A stretch of 16,923 nt of DNA. Origin: Alcaligenaceae bacterium. GTDB lineage: Bacteria; Pseudomonadota; Gammaproteobacteria; Burkholderiales; Burkholderiaceae_B. Position numbers and translations under genes: made by a program. The notes under the pieces were generated by a model. The model was given only the letters and a program-made list of their open reading frames with translations. It was not told the DNA's origin and did no database searches. Shown in pieces: positions 7,067-15,500 of the stretch (positions are counted from its first letter, which is position 1; each line of letters starts with the position of its first letter). The DNA lies in the NCBI GenBank assembly GCA_012511095.1, contig JAAZGT010000068.1:1-16923 (forward strand), read 5' to 3'.

Positions 7067-9061
7067 TTAGGCCGTTGCTGTTATTTTCTCGCGTTTAGCT
7101 TGCAAAATATTAAGCAAGCAGAAAAATGCGACTATAGCTATTCCCGTCACGTCAGTGATTGTCTCAGGAAGAATCAGCATTAGACCACCAATTGCCATGG
7201 GTAGACGTTGCCATGCCGGCATATAGGTTTTAAAGTAACCCTCTAAAGAAGCAGATAAGGCCATCACCCCAACAAAGGCGGTAACTACAACAGAGACGAT
7301 GTTGTACCAATGCGGTAGCGCAAATTCGCGCGCTGTGACGGCAATATCTCGGGTTTCGATCATGAGCATGTCTGGGTTATATACAAACATAAATGGCACG
7401 ATAAAACCTGCTAAGGCTAATTTTAATGATAAAAAGCCAGTACGCATTGGATCACCACCAGCAATACCTGCACCAGCAAAAGAGGCTAGGGCAACTGGGG
7501 GCGTGATATTAGCGAAAATACCAAAATAAAACACAAATAAATGCGCCACAATAACCGGTATACCAAAGGTTGCTAAAGCAGGCGCAACCATCGTTGCTGT
7601 AATAATATAAGCAGGGATTGATGGTAAACCCATGCCTAACACCATTGAGGCAAACATGGTGAGTATTAGAGTCAGAAATAAAGAACCCGCACCCATGGAT
7701 ACGATAAGTGAGGTCATCACATTACCGAAACTAGTTAGGGTAACCACACCAATCACAATACCCACCACCGCACAAGCGGCCATCACTGCAAGAGATTGTT
7801 TCGCACCGTCTTGAAGTGCATCGAGTATCTCTTTGATACCCATGCGAGTTTCTGGGCGTAGCCAACTGATCACAACAGTAATACCAATAGTATAAGCCGC
7901 AGCATAACCAATGGGGATGGATTGACCTAGCATCACTACGAGGGCCACAATAGGTAATAGCATATGGCCACGAGCTTTAAGGACCTCTTTGAGGCGAGGT
8001 AAATCTGCCTTAGGAACTCCCTTAAGATTGTCTTTACCAGCGCGGAAATGAACTTGTGCCAACACCCCAAAATAATATAGCAATGCAGGTACTAAAGCAG
8101 CCAGTGCAATGGTGCTGTACTTAACGCCGGTGGTTTCAGCCATAATAAAGGCACTGGCACCCATGATTGGCGGCAAAATTTGACCTCCCACAGAGGCACT
8201 GGCTTCGACTGCACCTGCGAAGTTACGGTTATAGCCAATCTTTTTCATTAAAGGGATGGTAAAAGCACCTGTACCAACAACGTTAGCAACGGCTGAGCCA
8301 TTGATACTGCCCATAAAACCACTAGAAATCACCGCTACCTTAGCTGGTCCACCTTGACGGCTACCAGCTAAAGCTAAGGCCAAATCATTAAATAATTGGC
8401 CCATGCCTGAGCGCGATAAAAAAGCACCAAACAAAATAAAGAGGAAAATAAAATCAACTGATGCACCAATTGCCGTTGAGTATAAACCTTCAGTTTTTAA
8501 ATACAGTTGACCAAAAATATCCCCTAGATCGTAAAAGCGCGTTGCTAAGCGATCAGGCACGAAGCTCATGTGACTATAAAAGGGATAGCTTAGGAAGATT
8601 AAAGCAAAAATTGGTAGTACCCAGCCAGTAATACGACGAGCAGATTCTAATACCACGATCACGGTTAAAATTGCCATGACAATATCGGTGTTATTAGGAA
8701 TGCCTCCGCGTACTGTCATAATGTTTTGATATTGCCAGATAATATAGCCCATGCTGCTTATAGCTGCAGCGACCCAAAGCCAATCAAACCATACAATATG
8801 CGAGCGACTGCTTTTTTTTGCTGGCGGATACACCAGAAAAATTAATGCCGCACCCACAGCAACGTGAACTGAGCGTAAGATCAACGTCGGTACGGGGTAA
8901 AAGGTCATATAAAGGTGAAATAGCGAATAAAAGATCGCAATAGCGGCAATTAGCCAACGGACAGTTTGTTTACTCGGGTTGCGAGTGATCGATTCACGAT
9001 CAAATTTCTCTAGGATGTCCTGACTACTTTTGGTAGTCGTCTGAGAAGTATCCATTGTCAT
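7067..9061 (-). CDS. TRAP transporter fused DctQM permease (TAXI type, 4TM/12TM)
   Basis: This 664-residue inner-membrane protein joins the small DctQ-like part (helices in about 33-160) and the large DctM-like part (about 195-660) in one chain, as is usual for TAXI-type TRAP systems. It uses an ion gradient to import a substrate delivered by the binding protein. The DctM signature is clear at 248-320: GFMGSINGSAVANVVGTG, TIPLMKK, NRNFAGAVEASASVGGQI, PPIMGASAFIMAE. A second repeat (MASMVLGMGLPSIPAYI and FYFGIFANITPPVALASFAGAGIAG) matches the other half of the fold. The ATG at 9061 has AGGA ten bases upstream (inside the DUF1850 gene) and is preferred to the second ATG at 9055. The gene overlaps the DUF1850 gene by 38 bases, so translation is probably coupled. 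Substrate is unknown; characterised TAXI systems include glutamate and 2-oxoglutarate carriers. Confidence 0.94.
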   Translation of the reverse strand: MTMDTSQTTTKSSQDILEKFDRESITRNPSKQTVRWLIAAIAIFYSLFHLYMTFYPVPTLILRSVHVAVGAALIFLVYPPAKKSSRSHIVWFDWLWVAAAISSMGYIIWQYQNIMTVRGGIPNNTDIVMAILTVIVVLESARRITGWVLPIFALIFLSYPFYSHMSFVPDRLATRFYDLGDIFGQLYLKTEGLYSTAIGASVDFIFLFILFGAFLSRSGMGQLFNDLALALAGSRQGGPAKVAVISSGFMGSINGSAVANVVGTGAFTIPLMKKIGYNRNFAGAVEASASVGGQILPPIMGASAFIMAETTGVKYSTIALAALVPALLYYFGVLAQVHFRAGKDNLKGVPKADLPRLKEVLKARGHMLLPIVALVVMLGQSIPIGYAAAYTIGITVVISWLRPETRMGIKEILDALQDGAKQSLAVMAACAVVGIVIGVVTLTSFGNVMTSLIVSMGAGSLFLTLILTMFASMVLGMGLPSIPAYIITATMVAPALATFGIPVIVAHLFVFYFGIFANITPPVALASFAGAGIAGGDPMRTGFLSLKLALAGFIVPFMFVYNPDMLMIETRDIAVTAREFALPHWYNIVSVVVTAFVGVMALSASLEGYFKTYMPAWQRLPMAIGGLMLILPETITDVTGIAIVAFFCLLNILQAKREKITATA

Positions 9062-9533
9062 AACAGTTATTTCCTAACCAGAATAGGGATCGAGCCATTT
9101 GTAGAGGCTCTATTTTTATTTCAGTGTAATCAGGCACTATACGATAAATATCCCAGGTCCCTTGCTTTGTGATTAGGCGACCTTGCATATTATGCGAGAC
9201 CATCCAATGCAAAGAGGGTAGCACTACCTCTGAACGCAAACCTATAAAACCCTCGGGGGCATCAATGATTTCTCCCTCGGAAGGGGTACCTGCTCCAAAG
9301 CTTTGTAGATAACTTGCATCTAGAAATAATTGACCGGAAGATAAATGATAGTGCTCTTGCCAATCTTGCAGTTCAACAGAATGTCGCCACCGCAAAGTAA
9401 ATTGTGTGTCCTCTAAATAACAAGATTGTTCTAGAAATGAAATTTTTAAACGCTCTTGGGGCCACACAAGATAGATAATGCCACCCAGTACAAGGAGTAT
9501 GGGTAGTATTATCAAAATATTAAATCTAACCAT
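9024..9533 (-). CDS. DUF1850 protein of a TAXI-TRAP operon
   Basis: The 169-residue product has one N-terminal membrane segment (about 5-25) and a small exported domain. The motif RWRHSVELQDWQEHYHL, followed by FLDAS and SFGAGTPSEG, is typical of DUF1850, a family that repeatedly sits beside TAXI-type TRAP genes and has no established function. The ATG at 9533 is chosen because GGGAG lies eight bases upstream; an in-frame TTG at 9539 would add two residues but has no such site. Position between the binding protein and the permease, and the 38-base overlap with the permease gene, tie it to the transporter; an accessory or assembly role is my inference. Its ribosome-binding site lies inside a hairpin (separate entry). 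Confidence 0.85.
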   Translation of the reverse strand: MVRFNILIILPILLVLGGIIYLVWPQERLKISFLEQSCYLEDTQFTLRWRHSVELQDWQEHYHLSSGQLFLDASYLQSFGAGTPSEGEIIDAPEGFIGLRSEVVLPSLHWMVSHNMQGRLITKQGTWDIYRIVPDYTEIKIEPLQMARSLFWLGNNCYDNGYFSDDYQK

Positions 9534-9541
9534 AAGCAAAG

Positions 9542-9561
9542 CTCCCAGTTAATACTGGGAG
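9542..9561 (-). promoter_or_regulatory. Intercistronic hairpin masking the DUF1850 ribosome-binding site
   Basis: CTCCCAGT (9542-9549) and ACTGGGAG (9554-9561) form an 8-bp perfect stem with a TAAT loop. On the minus-strand mRNA the 3' arm contains the GGGAG Shine-Dalgarno of the DUF1850 gene. The base of the stem is eight nucleotides from its ATG and 18 nucleotides past the binding-protein stop. No U-tract follows, so it is not a usual terminator. It should lower translation of DUF1850 and the permease relative to the binding protein and may also protect the upstream mRNA 3' end. Confidence 0.65.
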
Positions 9562-9579
9562 ACTTTGAGTTTAATGAGA

Positions 9580-10590
9580 TTATTTAGCGACTTCGTCGTA
9601 GTATTTCTTAGCACCAGGGTGTAAAGGAGCTACTAGACCAGCCTGTGCGCTTTCTAAGTTAATAGCGCGAGCCGCTTGGTGAGCAGACTCAAGACTACCT
9701 AAACTTTCAAAGAAAGTTTTAGTTAGCTTGTAGACATCATCTTCGCTTAAGTCTTTGCGAACCACTAAGGCGTTTTGAATGGCTGCAGTTGGTACATCTG
9801 CTTCATTACCATAAGTACCCGCAGGGATATTTAAGGAAACGAAGAAGGGCTTATCTTTGGCAATGTCTTGGATGCGATCAGCAGGAATTTCAACCATTTG
9901 CAGGTCAAAGCTTTGCTGTAATTCCATTAATGAGGCGTTAGGTAAACCACTGGTAAGGAAAGCGGCATCAATACGTCCAGATTTTAGTGCATCAGCAGCA
10001 GCTGCATAACCTAGGTAATCCACACGTAAATCGTCATAGGTCATGCCAAAACCATTAATGAGGTTGCGAGCATTAACCTCAACACCAGAGTTTTGGTCGC
10101 CCACAGCAACACGCTTACCACGTAAGTCATCTAGGGTTTTAATGCCAGAGTTTTTTGAGGTTACTACCTGAACATAGTTGGGGTAAAGAGCAGCAACTTG
10201 CTGTACTTTATCAATTTTGGCAGGGAAGCTGTTTTCGCCGTTAATAGCATCGGTTAAGACATCACTCATAACGAAAGCCATCTCAACCTTGTCTTGGTTT
10301 AATAGGTTGATGTTTTCAACCGAAGCCCCCGTGGTTTGAGTCTTAGAGTTAACGCCATAAGTTTTGTTGTATTGCTCTGCTAATGAGGTCGCAATAATGT
10401 TGTAAGGACCTGATGCACCACCAGTGGCGATTGTCACAAAGCGAGTCTCTAATTTATTATCTGCTACTGTTGTTGATGCTTCAGTCTTAGGAGCATCTGC
10501 AGGAGCAGTAGTGGCTGTGGTTTGACTGTCATCAGAGCAAGCTGTTAAAGCAAAAGCAGCTGCTACAAGTAATACGGATTTTTTAATCAT
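9580..10590 (-). CDS. TAXI-family TRAP substrate-binding protein with lipoprotein signal
   Basis: The 336-residue product is the periplasmic binding component of the TRAP transporter. Mature domain features typical of the TAXI family are FVTIATGGASGPYNIIATSLAEQY (from 51), the VQTTGAS-type strand TQTTGASVENINLL, LDDLRGKRVAVGDQNSG, and DALKSGRIDAAFLTSG. The N-terminus is a lipoprotein signal: MIKK, a hydrophobic stretch, and lipobox L-T-A-C with cysteine 18. It is followed by a Thr/Ala/Pro/Asp-rich linker of about 30 residues before the folded domain at about 50. Many TRAP binding proteins in Gram-negative bacteria are free in the periplasm, so tethering is notable; Ser at +2 does not give the classical inner-membrane retention signal. 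It is the first gene of the operon, with a candidate promoter at about 10640. An AGAGAGA tract precedes the ATG. The ligand cannot be predicted. Confidence 0.93.
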   Translation of the reverse strand: MIKKSVLLVAAAFALTACSDDSQTTATTAPADAPKTEASTTVADNKLETRFVTIATGGASGPYNIIATSLAEQYNKTYGVNSKTQTTGASVENINLLNQDKVEMAFVMSDVLTDAINGENSFPAKIDKVQQVAALYPNYVQVVTSKNSGIKTLDDLRGKRVAVGDQNSGVEVNARNLINGFGMTYDDLRVDYLGYAAAADALKSGRIDAAFLTSGLPNASLMELQQSFDLQMVEIPADRIQDIAKDKPFFVSLNIPAGTYGNEADVPTAAIQNALVVRKDLSEDDVYKLTKTFFESLGSLESAHQAARAINLESAQAGLVAPLHPGAKKYYDEVAK

Positions 10591-10631
10591 ATGTCTCTCT
10601 CTTGATTTATAAAAAACAATAAAAATCGGAA

Positions 10632-10666
10632 GTTGATTATAAACCTAAATTTAGATTGTTGATTAT
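10632..10666 (-). promoter_or_regulatory. Candidate promoter and repeat elements before the TAXI operon
   Basis: On the minus strand TATAAT lies at 10641-10636, giving a leader of roughly 40 bases; no good -35 is seen. The box overlaps one of two exact direct repeats, GTTGATTAT on the plus strand at 10632-10640 and 10658-10666. Between them is a 10-bp palindrome, CTAAATTTAG (10645-10654). The arrangement suggests regulator binding over the promoter. Confidence 0.4.
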
Positions 10667-10742
10667 CAGATAAAAAATAATGTTATGGCCACCAAAATTG
10701 ACTTAATAAGAATTTGATATTGCCATGAATTGAATATTAACG

Positions 10743-10756
10743 TATTTGATCAAATA
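10743..10756. promoter_or_regulatory. 14-bp perfect palindrome upstream of the TAXI operon
   Basis: TATTTGATCAAATA is fully palindromic. It lies 153 bases before the TAXI binding-protein ATG, between that gene's promoter region and the CoA-transferase terminator. It contains TTGATCAA, which looks like two FNR/CRP-type half-sites fused without the usual four-base spacer, so it is not a standard FNR site. A dimeric repressor or activator site is plausible. Confidence 0.3.
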
Positions 10757-10770
10757 AACAAAGAGCAAAT

Positions 10771-10808
10771 AAAAACCGCCCAAACTCAAAAATGAAATTG
10801 GGCGGTTT
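10771..10808 (-). terminator. Intrinsic terminator of the CoA-transferase gene
   Basis: AAACCGCCCAA (10773-10783) pairs exactly with TTGGGCGGTTT (10798-10808) around a 14-base loop. On the minus strand it is followed by T's (TTTTT counting the closing pairs). It lies 25-60 bases past the stop of the CoA-transferase gene and separates it from the TRAP operon. Confidence 0.85.
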
Positions 10809-10832
10809 ACCATCTCAAAAATTAATAAGAGA

Positions 10833-12359
10833 TTATTTAGCTTTCATGCTGCCAGTTTTCTTGAAGCGATCGTGCCAACTTAGGGCCTCGCCTAGAATAT
10901 GTGGCGTATGACCACCGCTTTCTTTGCATGCGCGTTCGAAGTAAGAGCGTAGCTCATCGCGGTAATCAGGGTGAGCACAGTTTTCAATAATGCACTCAGC
11001 ACGTTGACGTGGTGATAAACCGCGTAAGTCAGCTAAACCCTGCTCAGTAACAATAATTTGCGTATCGTGTTCTGTGTGGTCAACGTGTGAAACCATAGGC
11101 ACAATACCAGAAATATCGCCACCTTTAGCGATTGAAGGGCGTACGAAGAAGCAGAGGAAGCCGTTACGTGCGAAGTCACCCGAACCACCAATACCGTTAA
11201 TGATATCGTTAGCCATAACGTGCGTTGAGTTTACGTTACCGTAAATGTCAGCTTCAACCATACCGTTAATAGCGATCACGCCTAGACGACGTACAACCTC
11301 TGGGTGGTTACTGATCTCTTGAGGACGTAAAATAATACGTTCGCGATAGAACTCAATGTTGTTGTTGAGCTCCTCTAAACCTTCACGGCTAAGTGATAAG
11401 GCAGTAGCTGAAACCTTACGAAGTTTGCCAGACTTAACCATGTCAAGCATACCGTCTTGAATTACTTCGGTATAAGAGGTTAGGTTTTCGAACTCACCCT
11501 CGTTTAGACCAGCCATTACTGCGTTAGCAATATTACCTACACCTGATTGGATTGGTAATAAGTTTTCTGGAAGAATACCTTTTTTAACCTCTTTTCTTAA
11601 GAAGTTTAAGATATGCTCAGCGATTTTCTTAGAGCCTTCATCAGGTTCGGCGAAGAAGTTCTCACGGTCTGTAGCGTAGGTTTCTACAATCGCAATTACT
11701 TTTTCAGGCGGACAGTTGAAGTAAGGTTGACCAATGCGGTCATCTACCTTATTGATCAGCACTGGCTTACGATTAGGTGGTAGAGCTGTGCCGTAATAAA
11801 TATCGTGCATACCCTCCATTTTTTCGCTAAGAGCGTAGTTAACCTCGAGGATAACGTGGTCAGCTTGGTCAATCCAAGTTTTGTTATTACCAACTGAGCC
11901 AGCAGGAATTAATTTGCCGTCTTCTGTAATACCGACTACCTCGATAATAGCGATCTTTAAGTCGCCATAGAAACCAAACCAAGCGTGTTGAGCTACATGT
12001 GATAAGTGAATATCCATGTATTTCATTTCACCGGTGTTAATTTTTTGGCGACAAACTGGGTCAGACTGGTAAGGTAGGCGCATATCGATACAGTCTACTT
12101 CGGCTAAGGCACCATCTAACTCAGGGGCAGTAGATGCACCAGTCCATACACTAATCTTAAATGGCTTGTCTGGAGTGCTCTCCTCGCGAATACGCGCTGC
12201 TAATGCAACAGGTATCTCCTTTGGGTAGCCCGAACCTGTAAAACCACTCATGCCCACATTAATGCCTGATGGGATTTTTTTAACCGCTTCGGCTGCGGAC
12301 ATTACTAATTTATGATAATTCTTGTATTTAATACGTGATAAAGATTCAAACTTTTGCAT
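10833..12359 (-). CDS. Acetyl-CoA hydrolase/transferase family: succinate (acetate) CoA-transferase
   Basis: The 508-residue protein belongs to the class I CoA-transferases of the AarC/ScpC/Cat1 group, which move CoA between succinate, acetate, propionate or similar acids in the cytoplasm. Landmarks are GMSGFTGSGYPKEIP (36-50), PAGSVGNNKTWID (152-164), the IQSGVGNIANAV segment (270-281), the probable catalytic glutamate E298 in YTEVIQDGMLD, and the glycine loop IGGSGDFARNGF. Length agrees with the roughly 500-residue succinate CoA-transferase subfamily. AGGA nine bases before the ATG supports the start. It has its own candidate promoter and terminator, so it is a single-gene unit, although it lies directly upstream of a carboxylate-type transporter. 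It may take part in acetate overflow or an alternative TCA step; the exact acyl pair is not predictable. Confidence 0.9.
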   Translation of the reverse strand: MQKFESLSRIKYKNYHKLVMSAAEAVKKIPSGINVGMSGFTGSGYPKEIPVALAARIREESTPDKPFKISVWTGASTAPELDGALAEVDCIDMRLPYQSDPVCRQKINTGEMKYMDIHLSHVAQHAWFGFYGDLKIAIIEVVGITEDGKLIPAGSVGNNKTWIDQADHVILEVNYALSEKMEGMHDIYYGTALPPNRKPVLINKVDDRIGQPYFNCPPEKVIAIVETYATDRENFFAEPDEGSKKIAEHILNFLRKEVKKGILPENLLPIQSGVGNIANAVMAGLNEGEFENLTSYTEVIQDGMLDMVKSGKLRKVSATALSLSREGLEELNNNIEFYRERIILRPQEISNHPEVVRRLGVIAINGMVEADIYGNVNSTHVMANDIINGIGGSGDFARNGFLCFFVRPSIAKGGDISGIVPMVSHVDHTEHDTQIIVTEQGLADLRGLSPRQRAECIIENCAHPDYRDELRSYFERACKESGGHTPHILGEALSWHDRFKKTGSMKAK

Positions 12360-12387
12360 GTCTTGATTCCTAATTATGAAAACATTT

Positions 12388-12442
12388 CCGATGTCTCACT
12401 TATTGTTATAAGTTAATTAATTAAATGTTCACAAATCATCGG
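12388..12442 (-). promoter_or_regulatory. Promoter region of the CoA-transferase gene
   Basis: On the minus strand TTGTGA (12434-12429) and TTATAA (12411-12406) are spaced by 17 bases, giving a leader of about 40 bases. The spacer contains the 12-bp palindrome TTAATTAATTAA (12413-12424), and the promoter is bracketed by CCGATG (12388-12393) and CATCGG (12437-12442). The promoter is plausible; either symmetric element could bind a regulator. Confidence 0.5.
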
Positions 12443-12483
12443 CGAATTAAAAATATACCATAAGGTAGCCCTTTAAAAGGCAT

Positions 12484-12520
12484 AAAAAAACCGATACTTA
12501 ATATTAGTATCGGTTTTTTT
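12484..12520. terminator. Intrinsic terminator of rne
   Basis: ACCGATACT (12490-12498) and AGTATCGGT (12506-12514) pair exactly around TAATATT, with flanking A7 and T7 tracts. It works in both directions, but only rne (minus strand, stop at 12544) runs into it from a nearby gene. Confidence 0.92.
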
Positions 12521-12543
12521 ACTTTAAAGAGGATGATTAGCGC

Positions 12544-15500
12544 TTATTCGTCTTCAGAGTCAGTGCGTGTAGGCGCTGAGCTGGTTTCGATTTGCACTAA
12601 TTCACCTGTTTCTTCAACTACCACTGCCTTGCGTGGGCGACCTAATTTGACAGGCTCTGTCACCGGGGCAGGTGAAGCGGTATCTGCCTTGGTTTCGACC
12701 ATGCTTAAGCCAGCAGCAGCAATTACTTGCTCTAAGTCTGTTGTGCTGGTCTCTTCGGTGGTGACGGCAGCAATTTCAGTTTCTACTTGAGCGCTTACCT
12801 CAGCTTCAGGAGCTGCCTCAACCACAGGAGCTACCACAGTTTCAACAGCAACCGCTGCTTCTACTTGTTTAGCATCAGTTGAGTCGCTATCAATAACTAT
12901 TGACTCGGTCGGTGCAGCGCTTTCAGGCATTGGCTTAACATCAACCTCGATTACTGGCTCGCTAACAACGCTTAATGGAGCCTCGGCGGCTTGTTTTTCT
13001 GCCTGAGCAGCTTGCTTGGTGACCGCCTCAATATCGATCTCACCTTTGGCAATTTGCTCAGATACCTCTTCGTAGTCATGATGTGGTGTTTTTAACATGA
13101 CTTCATTAGGAACGAATGGTAATGCCCCTGTTGTTGTCGCTGCCTCTTTTTGAGGGCGACGATTGCGATTGCTGTGACGACCTTGACGACGACGTGACTC
13201 AGATGGCGTATTGTCATCTTGTGCTGTCGCGACTGACTCATTAGTAGTTACTTGTTGCTCTGTCTTGCTTTCAACTGGGCGCTGAGTTTCAGTTGCAGGA
13301 GCTTGTGTTTGCTCTGTCTGAATTGTGGTCTCAGTTTGAGTGATGACTTGCTGTTGAGCTTCTACTTGTTCTTCGCGTAGTTGTTCACGCTGCTCTTTTT
13401 GTTCGCGCTGTTGCTCACGTTGATCACGTTGCTGCTGGTCGCGTTGTTCTCGCTGCTGACGTGGTTGACGCTGCTCACGTTGCTCGCGTGGTTCACGCTG
13501 TTCGCGTGGTTGACGCTGAGGTCTTTCTTGTTGGGCGCGCTCTTGCGGTTGACCTTGGTTGTCGGCTTGGTGCTGCTGGCCTTGACCTTGGTGTTGAACT
13601 TGAGCTTGAGCTCTATCGTCTTGACGTGGTTGACGGCGAGAGCGTCTGCTTTGACGGTTAGACTCTTGACCTTGTTGCTGTTGACGCGGTTGACGCTGTT
13701 CGCGCTGCTGACCTTGTTGATCCTGTTGACCGTCACCTTGTTGGCCTTTGCGAGGACGTTGTGGGCGACGCTGTCTCTGTTTAGTAGAATCTTGATCTTG
13801 TGGGGCACGTTTTGAGGCGCGACGTTGTCTTTGCTGACGTGGTTGGCGTTGTGACGTGTCAGCGGAGCGTGCGCTTGGTTTTTGAGCAGCTGCTTTTGTA
13901 GCTGGTGCTTTTTCTTCTTCTACCTTTTTTGCCTCATCGCCATTTGGACGCATAAAGAATGACTTAATGCGCTGTAAGAAACTTTTAGGCACGACGCGCT
14001 CAGCTACTTCAGCTGCAGCGGCACCTGCTGAAGCAACGGCTGCCTTAGCAAGCTCAGGCTTCGAAGGTACGGGCTCACCATGAGAAATACCCTTAACAAT
14101 AGCTTCAGGTCGCTTTTCTTGCTCTTCAAGCTTAGCGTTTTGCTCGCGCCACTTAACGACAGAGTCAGGTACTGGCATTAATTCAACACTAGATTTAGGA
14201 TCGTCTAAGCGATTATCGTCGTAGCGTAAACGCTCAATATGATGATGTGGTGTTTCTAATGCTTTATTAGGAATTAATACAATACGTACATTAAGACGAT
14301 TTTCAATTTTTAAAATATCAGGGCGCTTCTCATTTAATAAGAAGGTCGCAACGTCTACTGGCACTTGAGCGTGTAAAGCGGCGGTATTTTCTTTCATTGC
14401 CTCTTCTTGAATTAAGCGCAGAATATTTAATGCACTTGACTCAACGTCACGAATCACACCCGTACCATTACAGCGTGGGCAAGTAATATGAGAGCCCTCG
14501 TTAAGTGATGGACGCAAGCGCTGACGCGATAGCTCCATCAGGCCGAAACGAGAGATTTTACCCATCTGCACGCGTGCGCGGTCAAAATGTAAAGCCTCAC
14601 GTAGTTTCTGCTCAACCTGGCGCTGGTTCTTGTTATCGTCCATATCAATGAAGTCAATAACTATTAGACCGCCTAAGTCACGTAAACGTAATTGACGCGC
14701 TACCTCTTCGGCTGCCTCTAAGTTGGTGCGTAGGGCAGTTTCTTCAATATCGACACCGCGAGTAGAACGGGCAGAGTTAACGTCAATAGCAACCAGAGCC
14801 TCTGTGTGGTCAACCACAATCGAGCCACCCGAAGGCAATGACACATTACGTGCATAGGCCGTCTCAATTTGGTGCTCGATCTGGAAGCGAGAGAATAAAG
14901 GTACCGCATCACGATAGCGTTTTACTAACTTAACGTTTTCAGGCATAACGTCTTGCATAAAGGCCGTTGCCTGAGAGGTAATCTCATCGGTGTCAATGAG
15001 AATTTCTGAGATGCTTGGTGAGAAATAATCGCGAATAGCGCGAATTACTAAGCTAGACTCTTGATAAATCAGAACTGGAGCAGGGTGTTGTGAGGCTGCG
15101 TTATCAATGGCATTCCAAAGCTTTAGAAGGTAGTTTAAGTCCCAATCTAATTCCTCGGTAGTGCGACCAATACCCGCAGTACGAGCAATCATGCTCATAC
15201 CTTGAGGTAGATCTAATTTGTCCATGGCCTCTTTGAGCTCTTTGCGATCCTCACCCTCAATGCGACGTGAAATACCACCACCGCGTGGGTTATTAGGCAT
15301 CAGAACTAAGTAGCGACCAGCTAATGATACAAAGGTTGTTAACGCAGCTCCCTTGTTGCCGCGCTCCTCTTTTTCAACCTGAACGATCAGCTCTTGACCC
15401 TCATGGAGGGCGTCTTGAATGCGGGCGGTGCGGAGCTCTACACCCTCTTTGAAATAACTTCGAGCAACCTCTTTAAAGGGCAAAAAACCATGGCGTTCGT

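Noticed and set aside
13362..13808. Asn/Lys/Val-rich 148-codon open frame on the minus strand inside rne
   Set aside because: It is a shifted frame of the same low-complexity tract, with no independent start signal.
13381..13815. Leu-rich 144-codon open frame on the plus strand that looks like a membrane protein
   Set aside because: It is the exact antisense of the Gln/Arg-rich RNase E tract; CAG/CGT-type codons read backward give Leu/Thr/Ala. There is no ribosome-binding site and the sense frame is clearly coding.
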